Positions 1-17,264 of a stretch of 64,000 nucleotides of DNA are shown piece after piece. Both the position numbers and the translations under genes were made by a program. Location of the stretch: NCBI GenBank assembly GCA_008360975.2, contig CM039182.1:21796324-21860323 (forward strand), in the 5' to 3' direction. Under the pieces are notes generated by a model that was not told where the DNA came from, made no database searches, and worked only from the letters and a program-made list of their open reading frames with translations. Numbering within the stretch: the stretch's first letter is position 1; each line of letters opens with the position of its first letter. The stretch is from Lichenostomus cassidix (lineage: Eukaryota; Chordata; Aves; Passeriformes; Meliphagidae).

Positions 1-7053
<7,053 letters not shown>

Positions 7054-10000
7054 CATTACTGGGAGTGGACCATTGCTTAAAGCCCCCCGATTAGTGCTGG
7101 AAAAGCAGCAATCTCCAGGTGGCATTTTCCTGTACAAGGGTGGCAAGTTCACAGCGAGTTCTCAGAGAACCATCACGAGTGAAGGACAAGGTTTCTCCAG
7201 AAGCATTCTAGAGAAACAGAAGCTTATTATAAGCAGGCACCATCCCCCGACTGAAAGACACCATGCACTTGGAAATCACGTCTCAAACATATTCCCACAT
7301 AGCACCAACACCTCTCAAAGGGCAGGAGTGTCTTTCTCATTCTCTAAAAAGGTCCCTTTGAAGCTTGAGTCCTCAGCATCAGTCTTCAGTGAGAACTCTG
7401 AAGAAGGAAATGATTGTAGTGAATCCCCCAACCACAAAAAAAAGCAAGCTTTTGAGGGCTGCCATTCTGTCACACTTTTGGAGGAACACCTGAGAGCAAG
7501 TTTGGATAAAGAGTCACCTGTTACACAAGACCAAATGGATTTGGATAACAGTGCATCAAGTCATGTAGCTGCAAAACCTAAGATGCTAAAGGAAAATGAG
7601 AAAAGTAGTGATAGGGAATCAGAAGAAAAATTCAGTGCTAATACTTCATTTTCTAAAGTCAAAATACAGCTTTCAAATTTGAACTTTTCTGCTTCAGTGA
7701 GAGAAACAGAGCAAGAGAGCAAACTGAATGAATCTGAACAATTTTTAGAAAATTCCATTTCATCTTCATGCCAAGTTAGCAGTTTTTGTACACAGCTGAA
7801 CACCTATAAGCACAGCAATGCCCACCTGTCTGGCCAGTCTTCTGAGCTCCTACGACAGCCAGCACCTGAGCTGACCTCTTCCAGCAACATTAATAACAGT
7901 CCTGAGGTGGTAAAAAGAGATAGATCTTTGGAGATTTCAGAAACCACAAATAGAAATATGGAAACACTTCCAAAGGAGACCGTGGTTAAAAAAGTTAAGC
8001 CCCAGGCATTGCCTTTCCTTCATGTAGTGAGCAAAGATGGCACCACTGCTCTGCAGTGGCCCACAGAATTACTCTTGTTTACAAAAACTGAACCCTGTAT
8101 TTCATACGGCTGTAATCCATTGTATTTCGACTTCAGACTTTCTTTAAATCCCAGAGATGGTAAACAGCATGAAACAAAGAAAGTAAGCTGTAAAGAGCTC
8201 TCTAAAAATAAGACTGCAGATGAAAATGAACCCTCAGGTTTAATAAAACACAAGCAAATGTCAAATGAACAAGATAATCAGTTGTTGAAACCAAAGAAGA
8301 TGAAAGGTTCCCTAAACCCACGAAAGGCCAAACAAAAAGCTGAGTCAGACATAGGGAAAGAAATGAATGAAAATGGTCAAAAATGCATCACAGATTATTT
8401 GAATGACAATATACCCAAAGTGCCTGCTTACCTTGATGTCTCACAAAAGGATTATGTGACAGAAAAAAGCCTTTATACAACAACACTGAGAAGACCTTCA
8501 AAGCATCATTTCCATAGCTGTGAAAGAAAAACTCAGAACATTAGAAATGAAAGCATTTGCTTTTCTGCTTTTATGTCTAGGATTAAAAAATCTAAATCCA
8601 CAAAATGTCATTTAATTGATTCTGAAGAAAAATATAAAAACCAAAATGACTGTAGATCCCTTCAAGATGTGGTTAGCTGCAACAGTGACATAAGTGACAG
8701 TGGAAAAGACTCTAGTGGGAGTTTCTTTAGTTGTAAATCCAGTTCAAACAGCAGGTATTCAGATAATGAAGGATGTGGAAGCTACACAAGATGCTGGAGA
8801 TTCCCATCTCCTCAAAAGTTCTCGTCTGGCAGACATTCCAGCTATTCTGACACTTCAGTTAGCAGTACGAGTAGCTACATTAGCTACACGAGTCCCACAT
8901 CAAACAATCACAGCAGAAATCATTTGCTTTGTTGTTGTAAAAGAAAAAGCAAGTCAGATGAAAGGCACAAATGTAAACACAGAAAGCACAAGTGTATTTT
9001 CACTTCAGATGATACAGATGAAGATTATCTTTGTCATAGTAGAAGTCACAGAACTAGAAATTGTACTCACAGGGGCACAATTAAATACCGAAGATGTTCA
9101 AGACATAAAGTGCTACAAAACAGAGACAGATCTAAACACAGCAGATGTAGACATCGGCATTTTGGCAAAGCGCATAGCAGGAGTGGAAGCTACCACAGAT
9201 CCCAAAGTGGTTCCACCAGTGATTCAAGAAGCAGTGAAAGATCATCTAGCAGCAGAATAACAAGAGGCAGCCGTTCAGAATCCTTCTCAAAAGAGACTGA
9301 CAACTGTGACAACAAAACAAAAGACAAAGCTGAGAGAGGTTCTAACACTGAACCAGGAAAAGCTGAAGCTGCACATTACAACTCTCTGAATGGGAATAGT
9401 CAGTCTAAAAACTTTGCCACCTGCTCTCCCGAAAAGCTGGCAGAAGATGTGTGTGGAAAAAGAAAGTCAATGACAGCCAAGTTACTTTTAGAAAGAGTGC
9501 AGTCTAAGAAAATCCAGGAAAAAATGCATGATTCAGAGAGATTTTCAAACAGTAGCGGGGTAGAATTAAAGGAACACTCACAAAGTCACTTTGCTCTTCA
9601 GTTTTCATCATCAGTAGATGACATTGCAATGTTACCTTTGCCAGAGAGAGTGCTAAGCATAGGTAAAAATGACATGGGACATAATGAAATCAATTTGTTG
9701 GAAAACAGTGTGAAGAAAAACAACTCTGAAGCATCAGAGATAACTAATGTTACTCTTTCACCTGGAACTGATTATGATCATTGTGTTTTTAAAGACATAA
9801 TTCAAATTGAAACAGGCTATCAGAGCCCAAGCATAAAAAGGAGCACAGCAATAAAGGAACAATCCAATCTCTTCATTAGTGAAGTGCAGCCCTTTATACA
9901 AAGCTGTGATCCAGTACCAAATGATTTCCCTGGTGCTTTTCCCTCTAATAGATATTCTGTTGTTGCTAATTCAACAGAAACCAAAGAAGAACTACATGAT

Positions 10001-10744
10001 GTAAACATGGACTTGAACCGGGCAGAAGGCAGTTCAGACTCTTTTTGTGACAATGCTATGCAGAAGTATGGTGACACAGTAAATGGCCTAGAAGTGTACA
10101 GTAAATCCACCTCCCCTCCTTTAACGCAGCAGCCTATCACATTTACACCAGAAGAAGTAGACAAATACAGGTTGCTGCAGCTGCAAGCCCAGCAGCACAT
10201 GCAGAAACAACTTCTGGCAAAACATCTGAAAGTTTTGCCTGCCCCAGGACCAGCTGCCTTCTCTGCAACACCAGCAGTTGCTGCCCTCCCCATTCAGCAG
10301 CAGGCTACTGTCACCACCATCCACCACACGCTGCTGCAGCGCTTTGCTGTCTCGGCATCTGTGCATCCCCACGGCAGCCACGTGTCCCTGGCTCCCCTCC
10401 ACCCCCTCTCTCAGGCACATTTTGCCCCCATAGCCCTTTCCCCGTTAGCGCCAGCCCTGATTCCCACCCACCCCGCTTTGCTGACAGGACACCCTCTGCA
10501 CTTGGTGTCTGCCACCCCCCTCCACCCTTCCCCGCTGACCTTCCCTACACTGCCACACGCTGCATACATCCCAGCCTTGTTTGCACCACACCTGAGCACA
10601 GGCACACCTTCTGCTGTACAGCCAAATCACTTAGTTCATCCCTTATTCCAAGGGCAAGAGCCCCACCACTACTCTTGTTCTATCCAGACCCAACAGTTAC
10701 CTACAACAAAAGAAGTTTTCAGTGTTTCTAGCTACTTAAACTAG
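7054..10744 (+). CDS. ZNF804B: ZNF804B terminal coding exon (zinc finger protein 804B, C-terminal about 1,230 residues)
   Basis: This single exon encodes over 90% of the protein. No start codon lies here; the frame enters from exon 3 through a split Gly, and the in-frame TTG at 7073 is not a start. Blocks that match ZNF804B in order: a GVSFSFSKKV / KLESSASVFSEN block (about 7325-7403); SKDGTTALQWPTELLLFTKT followed by EPCISYGCNPLYFDF (8021-8134); MTAKLLLERVQSKK (9470-9511); ISEVQPFIQSCDPVPNDFPG then AFPSNRYS (9875-9958); the Gln-rich helix TPEEVDKYRLLQLQAQQHMQ (about 10147-10206); and a Pro/His/Ala/Leu-rich tail ending SVSSYLN-stop. The rest is low-complexity, Ser- and Lys-rich and probably disordered. 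With exons 1-2 the full length would be near the roughly 1,350 residues of the human protein. ZNF804 proteins are nuclear; ZNF804A is linked to RNA processing and psychiatric risk, but the role of ZNF804B is poorly defined. No frameshift or premature stop is seen. Confidence 0.97.
8921..9108 (+). other. ZNF804B: Cys/His-rich basic block within ZNF804B
   Basis: The translated segment begins HLLCCCKRKSKSDERHKCKH and continues with closely spaced Cys, His, Lys and Arg through RRCSRHK. It contains many Cys and His in about 63 residues, broken by an acidic SDDTDED patch. The spacing is not a standard C2H2 finger. The human protein, as I recall it, has a similar His/Cys-rich stretch here, which suggests a conserved property such as metal or nucleic-acid binding (inference). 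Confidence 0.6.
9170..9298 (+). other. ZNF804B: Arg/Ser-rich (RS-like) segment within ZNF804B
   Basis: This follows the Cys/His-rich block and reads AHSRSGSYHRSQSGSTSDSR, then SSERSSSSRITRGSRSESFS. It has at least four SR and four RS dipeptides within 40 residues, like the RS domains of splicing-related proteins. Serine phosphorylation sites are likely. No folded domain is evident. Confidence 0.6.
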
Positions 10745-10781
10745 CCCAAATGATTTCACCATGGCTCCAACCCCAAATTTA

Positions 10782-10787
10782 AATAAA
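10782..10787 (+). terminator. candidate proximal poly(A) signal AATAAA
   Basis: AATAAA lies 38 bases after the stop codon. The downstream sequence up to 10840 is only weakly GT-rich. If used, it would give a very short 3' UTR. Confidence 0.35.
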
Positions 10788-13700
10788 ATAGAGCATTCAG
10801 CCTTCAATCACATGTCTGAGGGGAAATCTGCTGTTTTGCTGAGAGCACAACAGCAAAGATTTTAAAGACCACAATCTGGCTGACAGCATATGAATGTTGA
10901 TTTTATTCTTGTATCACTAAGGAAAAGCTGCTTTAAAGCCTTTCATGATACTATCACAAGAAAGATGGGTGGCCAGTGTCATTCTACAGAATGTTTTAAA
11001 AGAATAGCCTCAAGTGAAGTCTATGACTGTCAGTAGGAATGGGACCACAGCACCTAGACAAAATGGAATCAATATGAACACTGATGAGGGATTTGAAGTA
11101 GCACAATGTAAGGCTGAACAATCTTGACACACCTCAAAGGTTTGATTTTCTGAGTGTGTATATGAAACAGTGCCTGGTTTGGTTAAGGTATTTCAGACTG
11201 AGCAAAAAATAAGGTATCTGGGACCACCAGACCCTGGGGCTGTCTCCTGGCCAAAGTAAACTGGGGAGGCTCAGAGGAAGGGGTGATGAGTTAACTCTAG
11301 AAGAAGAGGTTCACAGCACCACCTTGAAGATGCTTTAGTGATTTAATCCTTGCTTATGTTACTTGGACAGTGTAAAGGGGCTGCAGTCAGGCTGTGGGTA
11401 CATAACAAAATATTCCCTTAGCATAGGGAGCTCTGTGCTGCCACAGGGAGGCTGCTACTTTTCTCTGTGAGCCAAGCAGGCTCCAAGAGGGCTTAGCAAG
11501 AAGCCAAGGTCTCTGGCCTTGCTCTGTGTGGCTGTCATAAGGTGTGTCTCATAGGGTGTGTCAGGGTGAGCCGCAGCAGCCCAGAACTGCCAGGCAGCCA
11601 AGGTGCTGGCTTTGAACCTCAGAGCTCCTTGGCCAAAACTGCACCACCTTTCTCCTACCAAGCAGAGCTCTGATGTGTGGAAGAGTCTTTCCCAAAGAAT
11701 GTGTAAATATTTTTCATCCCTTTCACAAACAACAGAAACAATTGGCTGGTCCTGTAAAATCATGCTGATGGTCATAAAAATGTAGGAGTAAAATTCTGAT
11801 CACCTCTTCAAAAACTGGCTCTACAGGTTGAGACTCAGAGAAAAACTTGTCACAGTACTCAGCATTTAAAAGTATATTGAATCTAAACAAATATGCCAAG
11901 ATTCTCGCATGGCTTCCCAAACTCTCAACAAGCAAATTGAAATTCTGAATCCACAATGTTTGAATGCATGTATCCAACCTTCAGAGTAATGTGTGGTTGA
12001 AATTGTTCGTAATAACTGTGTATCTGGAAATAGGCGAAGGCTTCAGCATCTCTTTGAATGGCATAGTTTGATTATTTTTATAATGTTTCTAACTGAACAC
12101 AGGATATTTAGCATGAAATTAAGTTCATCATTGTGGTTAGACTGCAGGCATGCTTCCCAATATAATTGGACCATGAGGTATCCAACAGACAGTACCTGTT
12201 TGGATTAAAAACATTTGAAATAATTTCAATTCATTTTCAGTACGGTAGTACATAAAATGTAGCTTTCAGAATCAATATAAAATACATTTAAAAACTTTTG
12301 GAGGACTTTTATTCCATTATATTCAGCTATCTGAAGAAGATGAAAAATCTAATTGCAAATAAGTTGTGTCTTTAAAATACAACAGGATCAATTTTCTTAG
12401 TTCTAATCAAAATACATCAATCCATTGCAATAAAATGGAATTATTTTAATTTCTAAAAGCACCTTTTTCAGTACAAACTGGTAATATGCCAAACTTTTCC
12501 AATGACTTCACAAGTTGTGACTGCTAGTTTTGTACTTTCAAAGTTTGTATTTTCAAAGTAGCTTTAAATACTTGATGTTTTAGCTATTGAATAAAAACCA
12601 TCAGGAAAAATTATGGAGACTATGCAGAAGCAAAACATTTTGGTGTTGAAAAAGGTTGGTGACACCAGCACTCTCAAATATCTTTGGTTTGATTCCAAGT
12701 TTATTTTTTAATCTCATTAGCAAAATGGTTTCATGCCATTTTGGTGTTACTTATCTGTAAGTAGCATATAAATTGTATTAATTTTTCTCATTTAAATTGT
12801 AGAGACATTCTTTAATTAAAATTATTGCTTCAAAATTAAAAAAGTAAAAAATTTTACTTGGTGAAGATGTAAAGTTAAGTATTTCCACAGTTTAAAAATT
12901 CTTCCTTTCAGTTTTGGCTGAAGATCTTCCCAAATTAAGATCTGAATTTACATAGAGTTTCTCTATGTCCGATATTTTATTTTCTGAGACTCAAGAATAT
13001 TTCACTAACCAAGACTTAACACCTCTGAAATTTATTTCTTGCTTGGATGGAGATCATTCACTCAGTGGACAACTTGGAAACATTAGTCATAACTCTGTAG
13101 AAACATTCTGAATTGGCTATCTAAAGTAGCAGGTCAAGCTGTGCCCTAGAAGGGGCTCACTGGGCTGCGTGGCCATCACCAGCAGTTCAGGGATAATATC
13201 AGCATAAAAAATGCATTTCCAGCCCCACAAGCTTTTAAATTTATGGGCCCAGTTTCATCTCTATTGAAGTAAACCCAGCTGTTCTCATGGTGTATAAGAG
13301 TTCATTTGTATCCTAAGTAGATAACACCAAAAGAAAAATATGGAACTGAAGGAATGATGGGCTAACCTCATCTTTAATAAGTGTCCACATATTTTTTATC
13401 CCTGCTTCTTACAGACGGTGTTAATATTGTAGAAATTTCTGTGGCAAGAAACCTGACCAAATCAAACTTAACCATATCCTACTACATAGATAATTTATGG
13501 AAAATAGATGTATTTGTTTCCCTTAATGTATGCACCATACAATGGGATTCTGGAAGAAATTAAATCATAGGATTTCCATGCGTCATTGAACATACCAACA
13601 TGGTAAGGCAAATAAATTGACAATGAAGATTAAATTTAATTCTTGGAACAATGGAAATTAGGATTTTGAGATATGTAATGAGAAAAAAAAGAGAGTTTAA

Positions 13701-14444
13701 GAACAGAAAGAGCACAACTGAAAAACAGTGATCATTGACTACCAAACAAAGGCAATATTCAATGCCATTCTTAGTGCACAGGAAGGATTTTCTTACAGAA
13801 ATGTAAGAAAGCTGTCAGCACAGCTGAAATAATGTCTTTTCTCTGATTGCTGCCATATTTACTTTTCGTCAGTAACACACTTTAAATATGTATTATTATA
13901 ATTATTAAAAGCATTATTGAGCCTGATATATGGAGCCATGCTACAACTTTGATTTTATTAAAACATTTTTAAAAGAGTTACAGCATCCTCATGGCAGTGA
14001 TATAGACACACCAAGTTAACAATCTTTTTTAGCTTGATCATATATTCTTGATACATAATCCAAGGAAACAGGTCACCCACACCTTAAAATCCAATAAAAA
14101 AACTTTCCTGAGTCACACCATGATAAATTTTTTTGTTGTTGTTTGGGGCTTCTTTTGTATCTGATGCACTTCTGGAATACATTCAACATGTATATTTGTT
14201 GTGCATAAAAAATGCCATTTGATCAGATTGATTTTAAAAGTGTCAAGTTTATATCTAAAACTGGATAATACTCTGGCTAGTATAATATGTAAACTAGTAA
14301 TTTTGTTTTGTATTCTCTGTATAAAGTGTTTTATATTATACAGTAGCTAAGTGAATTGCACTATTGTACATGCAATGCGACTTTTTTTTTAGCTTATTCA
14401 AGGAATCCCTGGGAATGTAGTTTAATGCAATAATATTTTTTTTC

Positions 14445-14450
14445 AATAAA
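14445..14450 (+). terminator. candidate distal poly(A) signal AATAAA
   Basis: AATAAA sits after a T-rich run (TTTTTTTTC) and is followed within 10-40 bases by GGTATAAAGAGTGTCAGTCA and a T-run, resembling a downstream GT/T-rich element. This is the most complete cleavage-site context in the 4 kb after the stop. Confidence 0.5.
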
Positions 14451-14475
14451 AAGGCTTACTGGTATAAAGAGTGTC

Positions 14476-16919
14476 AGTCATGTATTTTTAATGTAAAGCA
14501 TACCAAAATGCAGCAACCTAATAAAATGCAGAATGATGCAAACATATTCTGTATTTTAATCTGCAGAACTGAAATATGTTTAATTCATTCCTGTGGTTAT
14601 AATCCTGAAATTTCTTAGAATGTTTCCTAAAGGTTTTAGTATGTGTTACAAAAGTGGGTTGTTTAAATGGAACTGAAAATAAATATTCCTTACAAAAATT
14701 ATTCTATCCAATGTGGTTTTTCCAAGTACTTTTAATGAATCAACATCCTTCTGGATATTTTTTGCACAAATCAGTTTAGTTAGAATTCTACTTATAACTC
14801 ATTTGTCAGGTTCCCCAAATAATGTCTATGAGCTATGATTCCTAATGCTTGTATAGCAGGTTCTTTGATAAAGAATCTAACACAAGGATCTACAAATGTG
14901 TCATTTATTCACTCTTTAACCATTCTTCAAAACTTCAAATAGCCATGATAAGTATCATTTAATCCCATGTTTTCCCTATTACCTTGTATTTTTCCAGTTT
15001 GTTTATTGCATCCTTTTCCATCTGCCTTTCATTTTTATTGTAAGCTTTCTGACACAAGTCTCTGGATTTGGCCATATGGGATCTCAGCTTCAGAGGTCCC
15101 AGAACTGCTGCTGTACTATTTGTAAGGCTACTTTACCCATCACTGGATAGTTTTATAAGTGTCATGTCTCCAGGTGAGCACAAAGACTGAAGCAAGGTAA
15201 CAGCAAGTGTCTGCATGGGTACACATAGTAGATAAAACTCTTATCTTTTCACATGTGACAGAGGTTATATTCTGTCCAGCCTATCTGCACAGCTGGAAAT
15301 ACCTTGGCCAATCTCTGGCACCAAACTGATCTACCATGCAGTCATGTGTCATGACACAGGCATTCTGTAAGTCTTGAAACCACAGCAAATCAACAGACAA
15401 AATTGACACAGTGTATCCAATTCCATTGAATTGTATTTCTTCTTTTAGTTGTTTCATAATAAAAACAAAATTCAGAATTAGACAAACATATAAAAAGTGT
15501 GTGTGTCTGAAGGAAATCCCCTGCGAATTAATATCTATGACATTACTCTTAATTCTAGTAGACTTTCAGTTGAGGTCAGATCCCACCTGTTTGCTGCTGA
15601 ACAAATCTTGGTACAAGCAGGGGAGAAAAAAACCAAACCAAAACCAAAACACTCACCTGGCTTTGACTGGGATATAATATTCAAACAAATGAAGTTGTCC
15701 ACACCTCCCTATTCCTGGTGAAGCTAGCTATAATGCCAGCCAAATCCTTCCTACACTCTGGTGGGAAATAGTGTATAACCTTATTATGCAAAGAAAAGCA
15801 ACTTAATATGTATTTTATACAGAAATATAAAGAATTACTATGAATGCAGGTCATTACCTTCCTCTTTCTAGACACTAGGCACAATGTGTTTTGGAATAAC
15901 AGGAATCTGCAAGTCATTGAGCTGCACTGCTGCTGTGTTGAGATTGGGCCATACTGTTGTGATGTGCTTGAATGTTTCTCTGTCCAAAGGCTGAGGGGAA
16001 TTAACTCATTCAAATTTCAGGTTATGGAAATACTCTCACTGTATTCAGGACCATCAGGATGAGCCTTCAATTCAACATGTTGCTTGTCTATAAAGCATGT
16101 GGTAATGTTAAAATACTTTTCATTATTCTTCAATGAACACATTATTTTCTTAAACAGAAAACACAGAAGAAACCAAACTGCCACTTTAAGAAATTATAGA
16201 CGGAAATAAATCTACAGTTACATTAATGGGTATTTACTTTAAACATGTACAGCTTAACAGTGACCAATCTGTTTTGTGAATGTGTTTAAAAGCACTCTTG
16301 GCAGAGCTGGCAAGCAGTAGATACATAACTGTCTTAAAAGAAGATGCAACCCAAACTCATTTTTTATGACCTAGCTATGAAACCCTCAAAATAAAGATAA
16401 GATTGAAAAGCCAGTTAGATGTCCACCAAGCATTATAAGCAGTTATGCTGCCTCTACTTAAGTGCACATCGGAAACTTGTATTACACACCAAAATCAATA
16501 TTTCATTCTTACAAACCGATAAAATTTTTAGACCAAATAAATTTGTCATTTGCAAATCAATAAATTAAATGTATTTATCAATTTTATATAAAAAACTGGT
16601 TTGTGTACTCCAAGCTGTGTATAAGTAAAATCAGCACCATTAATAAATAAGTCATTGAGAATGGAACGAGATAATTAGTTTCAGACAGCCGTAAAGCAAC
16701 TATTTCTATGTAAAGCAATATGCTTTATACAAATATGATTGAATTATAACTTGCTTTCATCTTTTTTGCAAGTAATTTATGGGCTGTTTGCTGCCATTCC
16801 CAGCGGGAAACCCAACAGAATTTATTAGAAATGTTTATGTGTGTGTGTTGGGGAGGTGGGTGTGTCATCTTAAGGTCATACAGCAGCATCTCATAGAAGC
16901 TTGTACCCCTGACAGCTGA
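14476..16919. other. intergenic AT-rich sequence, nothing recognised
   Basis: No repeat family, RNA gene or coding signature is recognised here. Another AATAAA lies at 14678, so a longer ZNF804B transcript end cannot be excluded. Confidence 0.6.
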
Positions 16920-17264
16920 GAGGTGGAGCTGTGCAAACCTCAGCAAGTTCAGCAAGGCCAAGTGAAAGTCATGCACCTGGGTTGAGGCAATTCCAAGCAT
17001 AAGCACAGGCTGGGTGGAGAACGGATCAAGAGCACCCGTGGGGAGAAGGACTCAGCGGTACTGGTGGGTGGGAGGATGGACATGACCCAGCCACGTGCAC
17101 TGCAGCCCATGAAGGCAAGAGTATCCTGGGCTGTATCCAGAGCACTGTGGGCAGCAGGGCCAGGGAGGGGATTCTGCCCCTCTGCTCTGCTCTGTGAGAT
17201 CCCATCTGGACCACTGCCTCCAGTTCTGGGGTCCTCAGCACAGGAAGGACATGGACCTGTTCCA
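16920..17264 (+). mobile_element. CR1 LINE fragment, internal ORF2 part
   Basis: The sequence follows the well-known CR1 text in sense orientation: AAGTTCAGCAAGGCCAAGTG, CATGCACCTGGGTTGAGGCA, AGGCTGGGTGGAGAACGGAT, GGAGAAGGACT, TATCCTGGGCTGTATCCAGA, then GATTCTGCCCCTCTGCTCTG and CTGGGGTCCTCAGCACAGGA. This is the C-terminal half of the reverse-transcriptase ORF. It stops abruptly near GACATGGACCTGTTCC, without the CR1 3' tail. The local GC content is well above its flanks. No intact frame remains. Confidence 0.9.

Larger units (their letters stand above)
10745..14475 (+). other. ZNF804B: probable ZNF804B 3' UTR
   Basis: About 3.7 kb of AT-rich, repeat-free sequence follows the TAG stop. Many short ATTTA-type stretches and one Pumilio-type TGTAAATA (11702-11709) are present, as is usual in long brain-expressed 3' UTRs. 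Candidate poly(A) signals (AATAAA) lie at 10782, 12429, 12590, 14093, 14445 and 14678. The one at 14445 is the best placed for a distal end, because it is followed by a GT-rich stretch. A short UTR ending soon after 10782 is a real alternative. Without transcript data the end is uncertain. Confidence 0.5.

Noticed and set aside
7073..7075. TTG as the start of the large 1,223-residue frame
   Set aside because: The frame continues upstream to the splice acceptor at 7053 and joins exon 3 in phase through a split Gly codon. This is the middle of a protein.
9820..10293. 157-codon minus-strand open frame opposite ZNF804B
   Set aside because: It is a shadow of the coding exon; the translation shows no domain and no minus-strand gene structure.
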